64,000 bases of DNA from Daedaleopsis sinensis (taxonomy: Eukaryota; Basidiomycota; Agaricomycetes; Polyporales; Polyporaceae): contig CM066311.1 in NCBI GenBank assembly GCA_033807695.1, positions 2,232,001-2,296,000 on the forward strand. Direction: 5' to 3'. The notes beneath the pieces were generated by a model that made no database searches, had not been told where the DNA came from, and worked only from the letters and a program-made list of their open reading frames with translations. A program made the translations under genes and the position numbers. How positions within the stretch are numbered: the first letter of the stretch is position 1; each line of letters starts with the position of its first letter. Of the stretch, positions 46,412 through 60,650 are shown piece by piece.

Positions 46412-47333
46412 TCATCCTCTACCGTACAGTGACCATTTTCCTGATGTTGAGGTCGGGTGCTTCTCGTAGTCCGCAAGCTTCCTTTTGAGGAGACCCCAGA
46501 GGTGCTCAATAGGGTTGAGGTCCGGAGACTGTGGGGGCCACTCCAGGACCTCGATTCGGTTCTCTTTGAAGCATCGTTTGGCCTTCTTACTGGTGTGCTT
46601 GGGGTCGTTGTCTTGCTGGAAGATGACGTCGTTGACGGTAACGTTCCAATTGTAGAGGGAATTGAGGAGTTCATCTTCAATGATCTCCACTTAGAGGTCG
46701 GCATCCATCTTGCCATCGATCCTGCAGGAGTGGCCCGTCCCGTCCCATCCAAAACACCCCCAAAACATCAAACTTCCGCCACCATGCTTGAGTGTCTCCT
46801 CCACCATCCGGTCGCTGAGGCCCTCTCCTTGCTTCTTCCACACCCACTTCCTCCCATCTGACCCCACTCTGTTGATCTTGGTCTCATCTGACCAGATGAC
46901 CCTCTTCCAGTCCTCCACGGTGTAGTGCAGCTTCGCACGGGCAAAGTTCAGCCGCTTTGCCCGGTGCACCTTGCTGAGTGCAGGTCTTTTCTTCTTCACC
47001 ACAGCCTTCAGCCCTGCCCGCTTGAGTGCCCTGCGAATGGTCTGGATAGAGACACTCCCAAGGAATGTATCTTTGATGGCGGAATGGACCTGGACAGCGG
47101 TATCGGCCTTGCCGGACTCGATAAGGCGGGTGGCGCGGCGGATGTGGGTAGGGGAAAGCAGGGATGGGCGGCCACCCTTGGCCTTGGGGACCTCAGGACA
47201 GTGTTCAGAGCGAATTTTGCTGATCTGACTCCTGCTGATACCAGTCTGAGCCTGAATAGCAGAGATGGAGAGGTTCTGCTGAGCAAGAGAAACGATGTTG
47301 TTGACGGTGGTAGTCGAGAGTGCTGTAGGCATG
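46412..47333 (-). pseudogene. Tc1/mariner DD34E transposase, broken
   Basis: Starts MPTALSTTTVNNIVSLAQQN at 47333. Helix-turn-helix DNA-binding region: LSISAIQAQTGISRSQISKI, then SPTHIRRATRLIES and a second helix around VSIQTIRRALKRAGL. The catalytic domain has the first Asp (VIWSDETKINR), the second Asp ([14 protein letters not shown]) and the Glu ([13 protein letters not shown]) with 34 residues between the last two. An in-frame TAA at about 46688-46690 interrupts DADL/VEIIEDE, where Tyr is expected; one base change would explain it. The remaining C-terminus is displaced to 44696-44834. The gene is therefore disabled twice. Confidence 0.92.
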
Positions 47334-48297
47334 ATGGAGGGTGGACAAAAGATGACTGGCCCTGGAATTTTGCTTAGCATCACTCCATTAAACTTGTGAG
47401 GTGAACGCGATGCTTCGCACGCCATATGCGATTCCATAGACAAAAACATGGACAGGTAGAAGTTCAAAGAAGATACGTAGGGTACTACTGGAGTGATATT
47501 AGTATACGTCTATCCTCCGTGCCAACTCCGGACAGCCTGATGATCTGGACACGATCGGTTGAAGCACACTTAAGTACTATGCGCTGGGTCGAGTACTGCT
47601 TTGAAGTCTGTAGACAGTACTTTATTATAAATTCGTATTCTTGGGTCACCGTAGACATGCTAGCACTTGGCTAGCACCCCTTCAAGATAGATTATTTGAA
47701 CATAGTATCAGGCGCCGTGCCTCGGGGACTCATCAAGCGCTTGAGAATGCGGCGGGACAACACTGAGAACACAGTGAGTGTGCGTAATGAATGGTCAAAG
47801 TCAGAAGGACGGACCGTAGGACTCCCGGATGCCAGTGTGCTCGCGGAGAGCACTCATCGTAGCAGGCGAGAGCTGTGAAGAGGATTGGAAGACGTTAGAG
47901 GAGAGCGATCTGGCACGGTCAGAATGGACGGACTTCACCAGCGGAACGAAGGGAGAGGGGAGGAAAAGAGAATGTTCAGCCCCACACTGCGGCGCATCCT
48001 GATGGTTATACCATCCGAACCACAGGGGTTGCTTCAGAGTCGAGTAGGAGAGCGTATAGGAGAAGTACACAGCTCGAAAGGATAAACGGTTGATCTAATC
48101 TACATGTTCCGAATGCACACGACAACATGGGAAAAGCCGGGTGCCAACATTTGTCACGTGACCTTAGCGAAAACGATGGTAAGACTTACCGATTCAATAA
48201 ATGGAATCGCAACATTATATAAGATACTCCCACCAGTGCATGTGACAGTGTTGCCAAATATGGTGAATAATGGCCAGTTTGGGTACAGACAATGCAT
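47334..48297. other. 5' non-coding part of the Tc1 element
   Basis: About 960 bp between the transposase start and the right inverted repeat. This is long for a Tc1 leader, so it may contain a second inserted sequence. No reading frame or terminal repeats identify one. Confidence 0.5.
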
Positions 48298-48510
48298 CGG
48301 TTACAAAACTGTTTCCAGGAGTTGCAGTCGAAAGGTGCCATATATTTAGGCCCCTTGTGAATTATATCTCATGAATCATATATCGTTCGAAAGCTAAGAA
48401 GCAACCCTATCCAACGCAATTTAGACCGTATTTATTGCCTAAGCCGTTTCGGAGATATGAGCACATTAGCGCCGGAGTTACATTTCTGGAAACAGTTTTG
48501 TAAAGCACTG
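48298..48510 (-). repeat. right terminal inverted repeat of the Tc1 element
   Basis: Inverted partner of 44455-44667, 211 of 213 positions identical by eye, ending CAGTTTTGTAAAGCACTG next to TA. Confidence 0.95.
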
Positions 48511-48772
48511 TAGATCTTCGCGGAACTCTTCTGGTCGCCCAAAGCATCACAACCTGAGCTTGAGACACAATGCACTGGAGCTTAGAGCGCGAACCCTAAG
48601 GGAGTCCCGCCTACCAACATCGACACGATTTGCATGAATTGAAGGGCGCCGGTCGATTGTTGGACAAAGACCTTTGCTTGGCCAATGCAAGTCTCGTAAC
48701 CTCGCGTCGACTGTTCGAGGTCAGGAAGGATGTGAGTGGAATGTACCAGAGCTAGGGAAGAGAGCCCTTACA

Positions 48773-49860
48773 TTATCTGTCCAGTTGCTCGACAGAGGCC
48801 AGCTCGGTCCATGTAGGAAGATTGAATATTGTCGGCAGCCCTGACCAAAGCCTGCTGCACTCCCCACGGTCCGTCTCCTTCGCTTGTCAATACATGCCTC
48901 GCAAATCCGCACCGAGCGCTCGGCAGCCCATCTATCGATGGCATGCTCCGCGTAATGGGCCAACGCCACGCTCGTCCACTTCCCTCCCAGCAGGTCTACA
49001 GCCACTTGAGTCCGTGGCAGCTGCGGACGGACGTGCACAGTTCGGAGGGCCCTTTGACGAACACGTCCTCGATCCTCACGTAGACCATCCGGCACAGCTT
49101 CCCATACCCGTCGATGCATCGCTCCAAATCGTCCCTGTCGAGATGCTCCACACGACCGTCCTCGCGTACCCAGCCTTTGGCGATGTCGCCTCCAAGTCGT
49201 AGAAGGCGACGGGAAGCATGGAGGGGTTGTTCGTCAATCAGGCGAGCGGGATGGCACCAATTCCTTGGCCCAGTTCCGGCTGCGATACAAAAGCTGGCGG
49301 GCTGTTCCACTAAGTGAAAGTGTCCGCGTAGTGCGTCTTGAGTACTGTGATCGCCCATTGCTGCACAGCGTCGATCTCGTACTTGTGTGCAGGACTCGTC
49401 AAGGGGTATAGCTGATCGAAGGTCCGTGCTTGCACATCTTCGGTGGCGTATCTACTACGACGTGTAGTCAGCGGGTACGTATGCAAGGTTTGCTTCACGT
49501 ACGGTACCCAAGTCGTCGATATCAGAGCCCGCAGGAGGTGTCTCAGCTCTACCACCGCGTCTTGGAGTCGAACTACCGGACACCCTCCGATGGTCTCCGA
49601 GGCTTCAGAACTGCCGGCTGCGAACATGTCTTCGAGACTGCCGACTGCGAACATGTCCTCGAAGACACTCGACTGGGAGGCTAAAAGGCCTCTGTAGACT
49701 TTGAAGCCCACGTCTTCCGCAACCACGATGATTGTCCATCGTCGAACCAGAACTCTTCATCTCGGATGAGGTATACCGACGTGTTGCAATCGAGAGATGA
49801 AAGGCAACGACTGTCGTCCAACCGGATTCGTTTGGATGGTCGCGGTGTGCTCTCGGACAT
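48773..49860 (-). pseudogene. BTB/POZ-domain gene, frameshifted
   Basis: Matches the expanded Agaricomycete BTB family, which begins with a short polar leader and EEFWFDDG. It starts MSESTPRPSKRIRLDD at 49860. After FDDG the frame must shift by one base to continue TIIVVAEDVGFKVYRGLLAS, so one nucleotide is missing. The BTB segment QSSVFEDMFA is followed by a duplicated nine-residue block (EDMFAVGSL/EDMFAAGSS). One intron separates STTWVP from YATEDVQ. Downstream parts (IGAIPLA, then LGGDIAKGWVREDGRVEHLD, then RICEACIDK, then RLWSGLPTIFNL) sit in changing frames with an in-frame TGA. It cannot make the full protein. Sequencing error could explain one lesion but not all. Confidence 0.78.
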
Positions 49861-49960
49861 TTGGATTGAGGTTGATAAGCAAGCAGTTGGAAGAAGATGT
49901 GATAAAGGAGATGACTGAGGGATGTGCGCGGCCACAGAACGGTCAAAAACCGACGGCATG

Positions 49961-51758
49961 CGAAGTTGAAGTAGCGCTTATAGGTCATGTCTTGTTCTTT
50001 GCCTCTTCGCATCGGCTGGTACAGGAGACGTCATTGTTGTGTCCGATGTTCATGGCAAGTCAATGCGCACTCGTAGAACGCAGAGGCCCTTTAACCCATA
50101 TCTATGGCCATTGGCAGCCACGACGAAAGCGATAATGATACAACAAAAAGGATGATACAAGATGACGATACCGTGCAAAAATCCTGCTAGCTCTTTTCGT
50201 CCCAGTGTTCGTATTGATCAGACTGCAAACTTTTTGTATATGCCTCGTCAATGGTCACACACACATCGTCGAGGTTCTTGAGGGCGTCGAGCAATGCTGT
50301 CAACGATGACAGGCCGTCTGCATCCGATTGTGAGACAGTGAGGGCAAGGTGGAAGCGTTGACTCAACGTACCGAACATTTGTATACGCATGTTGATGTGA
50401 GGCTCGGACGGATGTGGCACACTGGTAACGGCATGTCAACAACCCAGAAGTCGAAGAGCAAGATGAGGGGAGGACGAGAGAGAGGAGTAATGAGTGGACA
50501 TCGTGGGGTGAAGAGAAGGGCATGATGGCGTAAAGTGCCGCCGGGAGGACAATTGAAGGTGCACCTTTGCGCCCATTCGGGTTCGCGAAAGGTGATAGGC
50601 ACAACAAAAACTCTCCACAATCAACACGAGTGGGATGTACCAAGAACTTGAACAAAAGGGCAGGGGTTGGGAGTTCCGCGAAAACGCTCGCTTAGAGAAT
50701 GGGCGAGAACGGTACGCACCTGTAGCCGCAGAATTCTACTTTCGGACTTGAGACAATTGGCCAGCTATGTCAATGCATACAATCGGTACCGGAGCAATGT
50801 TCGGCGTACTTTTTCATGAGCATCCATCGTAGTGCGTTGCCAATTGTATGCGACTCATCATGGATTTGGTACGTTGCAGCAGATAGGTCGGTTTCTGCCC
50901 CCTTCAGCTGGATGAAAGCCGTCTGTGACTATTACACAGACTAGACCAACAATGAAGTACTCACAATGCGAATTTTTGGAGGAGCTTCCGCCATGGCAGA
51001 AGAAAAATGGAGAGCAAGACAAGTGGAGGTTCCAGGACAAAAGCGCGAAGTGTAGAGCGCCGAAAATGTCACGTCCACGTGCAAGCGAGGCGCGTGAAAA
51101 AATACCATTAGCGCTTGTTACCCTCTTTCGGAAGTCCAGAGTTCGCCCAATTTCTCCCTCCGACAGTACCGTCATGTCCACGAAATACCTCACAAGCTAC
51201 CTCGATGGTGAGTACTTGAGTGATATTAAAAGTAAAGGAGCTCAGAAACTAAGTGCTGAAGGCTTCTTTACATAGATGGTGCCGCTAGCGCACTAGCGAG
51301 GTTAGGCGACCAGTAAATAATGGCAAACATCGCGTGAGTGTGCATGTAATTGTTCCCTCAGGTTCGACTTCCCCCCTCTAACTGTGAAGACAAAGGAAGA
51401 GCGCGTATGATTGACGTGCCTATTGACCTATTGACGACCTCGTCGTCGCGAACGACAATGTGAACGTATCCACCGGGCAGCAAAGCAAGCGCTCCTCGCT
51501 ATAAAGGTTGGTGAATTCGAGGCAGTGAAGCCCCGTCCCACACTTCCCTCCTTTCTTGCATCCCTCTGCTCCATCACCACTTATACCCTTCTTCAGATAT
51601 AATAAGGCAGAGCCTTCCGAGTGGTACCCAGGTGGACCAGTCTTGTTTTCCCATCAGCGATCTACCGTCCGACAATTCCACGCCACCCACCTCATCGAGA
51701 TCACTCAGACACTCTTCTCAAACAAGCCTCTCTGACGCTCGTCACACACCCGATAAAG
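49961..51758. other. stretch with no confident gene
   Basis: Two weak candidates: a minus-strand exon at 50187-50390 (MRIQMFGTLSQRFHLALTVS, ending YEHWDEKS) without a clear partner exon, and a plus-strand frame at 50952-51208 (MKYSQCEFLEELPPWQKKNG) with a GTGAGT donor that could splice to a short exon ending near 51316. Neither has a recognisable domain. A TATAAAGG at about 51500 and pyrimidine-rich DNA after it look like the promoter of the 51759 gene. Confidence 0.4.
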
Positions 51759-52496
51759 ATGGCTGTCTCCTCCAACTCGCCTTCTCCCGCCCCGGAGTCC
51801 CGTCCTACTCTTCCTCCCTTGCGCTCCCTCTGTCTCCCGGACATCCGCGCTCGCAACCAACGCCCTAACGTCCGCGCCATGCAATTTACGAACAGCTCTA
51901 ATCCTAATGACCTCCTCGTGCGTTGCCTTCATGTCTTGCATTGTCCGTTCATACTGATCAAGGTATAGCAGGCCCCGCTTCCGCTTGATTTTAACCAACA
52001 CTGGCCGCGCGGTCGTCAATGCTCAGTCTCCTCCACAACCTCTTCATGCACCACGTCCTCCCGCGCATCCTCCCCCACCGATACGTGGCCTGCACGCCGG
52101 GTCTCCGTTTCTACGCGTACCATTCGTCGGCACCATCCTTACCTTCCAGCCGACAAATACCGCGCGGTGCTCTCGAGCACTTATGACAATGCGGACGCAA
52201 TGCTGGTCCTCCCGCTCCCCGCAGAGGCCCTTGACGAGAACAATAAGCCAATCCCCGAGAAGCTCCAGAAGTACAAGTCGGGCAAGGCTTACCTTGTCGT
52301 TGGCCCGCTTGCCTACGAGCTCCGCGACCCGCAGAACCGCGCCCGCCTCCGTGCTGCCGTGCATCCGTACCGCTTCGTACCGCGAAACCCCTCTCCGCCT
52401 TCTCCAATTGCGACACCTACCCTCCCCGATGCGATGCGCCGCGTCTCGATGTCGTCGGACGTCTCAGACGCCGACACCGCGATGACTGGACAATGA
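51759..52496 (+). CDS. conserved Ser/Pro-rich basidiomycete protein
   Basis: The start at 51759 gives MAVSSNSPSPAPESRPTLPP followed by LRSLCLPDIRARNQRPNVRA. After an intron of about 110-130 bp whose exact ends are unclear, a Ser/Thr-rich stretch leads into TIRRHHPYLPADKYRAVLSS. The most ordered part is YKSGKAYLVVGPLAYELRDP with RLRAAVHPYRFVPR. The tail is Ser-rich and ends DADTAMTGQ. Small proteins with an LPPLRSL start and a later HPYR motif recur in basidiomycetes, often beside similar genes; function unknown. A competing Pro-rich frame in exon 2 was rejected because it loses the HPYR block. Confidence 0.6.
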
Positions 52497-53285
52497 TGTC
52501 TACGCTCCATTTCTGCTCCCTATCTCGGTCTCCGTACGACCGCCACGACTCTCGCATGACTCTCCGAAACAGAACGCTGCCCGATAGACGACGAACTGCC
52601 GGACGCTCGCAGCCCACATGCACATACCCTCATCACTGCCTGTCTCCATACCAGTCGCTGTATCAATGCTGTGTGATTGCTTTCATGTCTCATTAGTTAT
52701 TTCCTTCACCTTCACCCCCTGTTCCATCTGTTCATACGATTACGCATTATTGGGTTATAGGTGTATTGCTACTGTACTATTCCCGGCTGCTCCGGAATAT
52801 CCGGAAGGCCTGCTGTATCGCTAGCGTCCTCGCGCCGCGGTTTGTTCTAGATCAGATCAGAACATACGAGTACATCGTGACGAATAATCGATGCGATTGT
52901 TGAACGAATTCGTGCAGAGGACTAAGTTGCTTGATGCTTTTGTTCGCTCCTTCCAGCATGCTCAAGGCCCCTGCCACCTCCTCCGAGAGACGTCCTTAAA
53001 GTCACCGCATGGCCTCGGTAAGACACTTGCTGACGTATATCAGTCCTGAGGCCAGCAATCAAATGTATCACCGGGCCTGCGCATGATGGAGTGGCGGTCT
53101 CTGCATACACTGGCATGGGTTGGCATTGTTCGACGTGTTCGGGTGGTAGTGGCACCATCTTGCTGACATATGCACAAACGCGGCCAAATATTTCGACCCT
53201 TACAAACCGCCCGAGGCACCTGATAAGCAGGACGCACCCTATGCTACAAGTGGTAACCACAAAGAAGGCACGGCCAGTGCGCAGA
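52497..53285. other. intergenic stretch between convergent genes
   Basis: Terminator regions only. No gene recognised. Confidence 0.55.
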
Positions 53286-55345
<2,060 letters not shown>

Positions 55346-56181
55346 GGTGTCTGATCAAGTAATGCTGGGTTGGTCTTCGTTGAGTACAGAGGTCGTCGAA
55401 GGAGTAGCCCTGAGTAGATTCGTCGTTCTCTCGTATCCCACAGATGATGTATAGGACGGTTAAGTATACGTTGCTTCCCCGGACTCGCCCCGGGGCAGGA
55501 GCCGGACAAGAGCCGGAAGTCCCCCGTACAATTGGCGGGCATGTGTTAAAACAACGACCGGACTTCCCCGGATCGAGCGCCATCAATCCCGCCATCAATC
55601 CCGCCTACTACCATTCTTAGAAAGCCATAGGCGCTCTTCGGTAAATCTCCGTTCAAGCGTCGAGTCCTACCACCTGGGCTAGGTAGTTACTGGTCAACCT
55701 TCTCGAGGAGCTTAAAGCAGCCTGGCTTTGAGAACACTCTGTTTTAGCCGGATGATCGTAGGCCCGTAGAGTCCATACTTATTGTGTACGCAATTGTAGA
55801 ACAAGGTTAGGTCCATTTGGGAGTCAAATTGTTCTCCATTGAATTAGCTTCCCTGACATTCTGAAGCAGGATGGGTTGCGAGATAAGCAAGATGCACAGT
55901 ATAGAAGCCTAAAGAACATCGTATGCGATATCATGCGGGATCTGAGGTTCTGAGGGTTCGGTTAGAGTCGTTGACTAGCCGTAACGTGATGATCGCTGCG
56001 CTGCGCTGAATAAATCGGTACTGGGGAGCCGCATCTTTGTTACGATCGTAGGATGATTTGAGTATGTTTGGTATCATTCGCCACACTTTAAGCGGGGAAC
56101 AAGAATTAGCAAGACTATGCAAATGTGATTAAACAGCCCTTTGTACGTGACTCTTACCTGGACTCGGTCTTATACACGTGC
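55346..56181. other. intergenic stretch with no recognised gene
   Basis: Promoter side of the monooxygenase and terminator side of the 7TM gene. Nothing else identified. Confidence 0.5.
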
Positions 56182-58107
56182 TCATACTTCTTCACCGCCT
56201 CTAGACGCATTCATTGTAGTATCTCCAAACGACCCGCGAGTACCATGCGCGCCCGCTGCTTCCGCGTGGACGATGGTCGTCTCTTCTTTCTTCTCCTCAT
56301 CGCCAGACCGACGAGACTCTCCGACTGTGCTCACCCAATCCGAGTCGTATTCCGAGCGATCAAACGCGCGACGCATTTGCTCCAGGAGCTCCGCGACCAC
56401 CGCGCCGCGGTCCCCACCGGCATGTTCCGAGTCAGGCAGCGACTGCCCCGTGGCGGTCGACTCAACCGCACGGAAGACGACGGCGAGCGGGTCGTCGCCG
56501 AACTCGTCCGCGAGCGAGAAGCCCGGTCGCCGTGCACTGTTTTGCGCGGTGGCGGCGAAGCTAGAGACTTCGCCGTGCGAGCTGCCACCAGTGCCGAGCG
56601 GGTCCGTGTTACGGCTGAAGGCGCGGATGCGGAGGATGAAGCGTGCGGTGAGCAAGCCGGAGAGCCTGCGTGAAGCGTTAGCACATGGTCAGCGGCGGGC
56701 ATGGAGTCAATGTGGACCGGACGCCATGAGACATACGGCAGGGTTATTGCGTTCAGCAGGCGTTGCGGGAAGCCACCCTGGTGTATGTGTTAGGATTGTC
56801 AATGTGATGGTGCGTATTACATCTAGAGTAACAAGCGGACACACCGAGGCTTTCTACATGGTATTGACTTCAGTATATGCGGATCCATGCGGTAGAGGCA
56901 ATCATTGTACTCACGAAGTTAAGCACGGTTGCGCCGACGGTGAAGACGGACACAAGTCTGTATGCGAGAGGCACAGTGTGAAGATAGTTCATCATACATT
57001 GGTGAGATTTGGGCTCACCCGAAGTATAGAACACCTTGCTCGACGATGAGGTAGTCCAAGGTATGCTTCTTGAGAGCGACCGATCCGCCTCCGAGGCGTA
57101 GCGCCTGCATGCTCCGGAGGAATGTGAGGATAGTGGCGCTCGCTTCGAACACGCAGACGAGGATAGACAGTAGTGTGTTTTCTGTGATATGTGCGATGTC
57201 AGTATCTCAAGGTAGACAGACAACTCGGCACACATACCACTGCACATCAGACGCGATGGGGTTGAATCATAATGAGGAGGGACGAAGACGACTGAACGTG
57301 AAAACGTACAGCTGATTTGTGGACGAACCATGGCACTTTACGCCTGGAACATGCATCTGCACGCGCCCAGCCTCATTTGGCAGTCGAATCATTGGTTAAG
57401 AATCAGGTCACTCACGCAGTCTAGGATGACGCAGGCGAGGCCGACCGCGCCTAGACAAATCAGAATAGGTGTGCTCTTGTTCCACACGGCGTAGGTACGC
57501 ATAAGGAAGGTGACTAGGAGGGGCAACTCGGATAGTTCACAACTGTACCTGGACGTATGAGGATGATGGCAGCACTCACAGATGACCGCCGCCCTTCCGA
57601 GGACGCTAATGACTCCAATGACCTTGTAGACCGTGTCGCAGCTAGCCGCCACTGCGGTCAGATGCTTTCGGGTACTCACGGCGACCTCATCGACTCACTA
57701 CAAGCCATGATAGAGGTTCAGTGACCTCTGCGGGTAGCTAGCAACGGAGAGCAACAACGAACCTTGTTTCCTAATTTATTAGAGATGGCAAGGAGGTAGA
57801 GCACGTTGGCCAGCAACGCATAACGAAAGAGGATGTAGAGCCCGGTGGACACCTTGAACTTCTCTCGCCAGATGTATCGTATCTCGGATGGCAGGGTCAA
57901 GGCATAATCGTAGTAGAGGAGCGCTGCATGACCGTCGAGAACAGTGGCTCAGAGTTGGCTTTGGGAAGATATAGAGAGCGGTACTCACTAATGCTTGACC
58001 ACTGGATGGCGAACTGGAGAAAGCTGTTGGCGGGTCAGACTGTGCAATACACAGAAAGGCGGGGAGCTTACGTACTGCTGCTGAGCGGTAGTAGCAGCGG
58101 ACGGCAT
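56182..58107 (-). CDS. DUF6533-type seven-transmembrane protein
   Basis: The start at 58107 (MPSAATTAQQQ) splices to FLQFAIQWSSI and then LLYYDYALTLPSEIRYIWRE, the hallmark of DUF6533 membrane proteins in basidiomycetes (YDxxLTxxxEIxYIW). Next come KFKVSTGLYILFRYALLANV, VYKVIGVISVLGRAAVI, MRTYAVWNKSTPILICLGAV, a cysteine-containing loop, NTLLSILVCVFEASATILTF and LRSMQALRLGGGSLKKHTLD. The last helix is followed by ARFILRIRAFS. The C-terminal tail is acidic and Ser-rich (FDRSEYDSDWVSTVGESRRS) and ends SRGGEEV at 56182. The family is orphan: a receptor-like role is assumed from topology only. All parts are present, with about eight short introns. Confidence 0.78.
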
Positions 58108-59719
58108 GGCGGCGACGAGGATAGCCCAACCCAGAGTACCAATTCCGAGCTATATACTCCATGAGCGCACCCTTGAACCAAATCATCTTAGCTCTGACGG
58201 TGAACAGAAAGCTATCCGGTCGTCAGTTCGGGCTAGACCCCAAACGTGCGTACAGAATGGGTGCACCGGTGCCCGATGCAAGAACCAGCAGCGTCCTGCG
58301 GTCTTGCTTCGCCCGCGCGCTGCTTGATGTTCTTAAAGCTGCTTGCGGAGTTAACTTTACCTATCCTCAATTCCACAGCGCGTTCATCGTGAACCTCATG
58401 TCATCCTCAACCTAGGTTTAGGAATGTAAGTGTCCAAGTTTGCCCACTCACCTAAGCGGTTCTTCATACCCATCGAACGAATGCCGCTGGATGATAAGCG
58501 ATCGATACTATATCATGCGTGACCCCTGCAGTGACTGAAGGACATCGAAGATTTCAGATGAGAGTCATGCGGGCTTGATGTTTCTCATCACCTTGACCGG
58601 TGAGAAGTCACCATACGTGCGGAACAATCTGTGAAAGTAGATGAAATGAGCCGTTTGTGGAAGGGGGCATTCCTATCCAGACTCGCATTATCCGCTGTAT
58701 CATCGCCTTTGGCTTCGTGGCACAACTCAGATAGATACGCCTCACTGATACTGTGCTTGCGCGCATGCGCTGCCTCCAGTTCTGTGAAGAGCGTGCCCTT
58801 TCATATTTACGGACGCTGGACCACTAACAGGCAACCAGACTAGGAGAGGTTCTGCGACCTAGACCCTGAGCACAGAAGTAACCTTGAGCATAAACGGACC
58901 GCTCACCTGAAGCACGTTCGTCGGTACATTTTATACTCTATTAGCTTTTCTAATAGATATAGGTATGGCACAGCAAGACGTGCTGGGCACGATCTCTCGG
59001 CGGAGAAGCAACGCAAGGCCCGGGTTGCCAAGGTTGAATGTTAATGTTGAACCCCGAACGCCGGGCAACGGATATCGTGGAATGAAATCATGTCATTGCA
59101 CCGTCCGAATTCATCTTCTAGTAGGATGTCGATGGCCTGCATATTCGAACAGGAAACCGCAATCAATTGGAAGATTGGGTCGCGCATAACGTTTACCACT
59201 ATGCCCTTCAAGTTCTGCCAGTGCGCGTTTGAGACAAGCGTTTGCAGCAGCCTGCGCTTTGTTCGCCGGTCAGTACGCGCCACCCAGAAGATAGATGAGC
59301 CGATAGCTGCGGAAGGGAAGCACATGCTCAACGAGCAATGTGCCGCTGAGTGCCTTATGAGTCAGTGCACATACCAGCGTGGACACATGATTTGGCCCTG
59401 TTTGTGAGTTCGAATTCGAGGCCTCTCTGCGGTATTTGAATCCAGAGTGCTATCTATAAGGATCTCCAAGAGAGTATGACCGTTGGACTATCTGAGTTTT
59501 GGACTCGACGAGCCGTGCTCTTCAAGTTTGCTGCTATGATCGCATTTTTGCTCCGTTTCCATGATCACAATGTTCTACTCATCAGAGCCGTGTCCTGTAA
59601 CTGCCTGACAAATGTATGTGAGTTTCAGAAGCTCACTTTTAATCTTCACCGAGCGAGGGGGAGGATGGATTCACTGAGAGTCACAGCGAGCTGGCTGAAC
59701 TGAACGCAGAAGGAGAAAC
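58108..59719. other. stretch with no recognised gene
   Basis: About 1.6 kb upstream of the 7TM gene up to the repeat-bounded element. Only short unsupported frames. Confidence 0.5.
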
Positions 59720-60129
59720 CAAATATTAGCGCCCCCAACGGGCATAGGTAAAGTGCAGCGGTGTGACGCGACGTGCAGCGACCGCTGCACGGCGCTGCAC
59801 GGCGCGTCACATTTAAGCTCACTCAGACACTTCTAAGAAAGGGTGGCCGGAACAGTGTCCAGAGTAGAAATCCGGAGACTCTTAACACTCTAATGGTCAG
59901 TAGTAACCTCTCAAGACGCGTAGAAGGCTGCTTGAGGGGCAGGACATCAGAATTGCAAGATCTAGAGTAGTGATGCTAGCTGACTGAGAACAGTCATTCA
60001 TTGCGTACGACATTTCCTGCTTTCACGATACACATGTAAACTTTCCAGTATGAGCTACCATATACTACCAGCTTAAATACACGACTAGCACGCCATCAGG
60101 GCTTTTTCCAGGTTGTAGGTCACTGCATG

Positions 60130-60286
60130 CCGCTGCACGGTCGCTGCACGGTCGCTGCACACCGCGTCACGTCCGCTGCACAGCCGCTGCACAGTCGCGT
60201 TTCAGTCGCTGCACGGCGCGTCACAGTCGCTGCAGTCGCGTCACAGTCGCTGCACTCAGCGTCAGTTCGCGTCAGTCCGCTGCACC
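60130..60286. repeat. 10-11 bp-phased array of CGCTGCAC and CGCGTCAC
   Basis: Nine CGCTGCA and about five GCGTCA motifs follow one another at 9-11 bp steps, for example CGCTGCACGGT repeated, then CGCGTCACAGT. The step is close to one DNA helical turn, so all motifs would face the same side of the helix. Confidence 0.85.
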
Positions 60287-60650
60287 AAGTATGACAGTGG
60301 CTTACCTGGTAGTATTACTGTTCTTTTCAGTAGTTTAAGGCTTGCCATGTATATCTCCGCGATAGCTCAATTTGCCAAGATATTGAGGTAGTATAGTGTC
60401 GAACCACTTTGGTTGGCACAGTGACCGTGACTACTAGCATTAAAGTGGGGTGTTTAAAGCCTCATGGTACTGGATACATTAGAAGTGAGTATATAGAGGC
60501 TAATAGGATTAGTTCTATATAGATGCCACTCGCTAGCCTCTTTGTAGACCTCTCGTACCTGTGTAATCTCAGACGAACGACAGGCAGCGACGGGCGCTTT
60601 GCCGGCGCCTGCTATTAAACACTGGCGTCTATACCAGGTCCGCGCTCACT

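Larger units (their letters stand above)
44835..46440. mobile_element. nested insertion inside the transposase gene
   Basis: This DNA interrupts the transposase between its ADYEKHP segment and its KELWNRV segment. It is a mosaic: GTAGACATACTT and CAAGTA-type repeats near both ends (44870-44945 and 45590-45680), an inverted-repeat unit with a tRNA-like region (45067-45502), and a 14 bp minisatellite (45854-45909). No coding gene is recognised, so it is probably non-autonomous. The exact boundaries and any target duplication could not be fixed. Confidence 0.7.
44455..48510 (-). mobile_element. Tc1-type DNA transposon with nested insertion
   Basis: Flanked by a TA target duplication (44453-44454 and 48511-48512). 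Its ends are 213 bp inverted repeats that differ at only two positions. Inside is a DD34E transposase on the minus strand, broken by a stop codon and split by about 1.6 kb of foreign repeats. The 4.06 kb length is about twice a normal Tc1 element because of that insertion. The high identity of the ends suggests recent activity, possibly driven by a transposase elsewhere in the genome. Confidence 0.92.
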
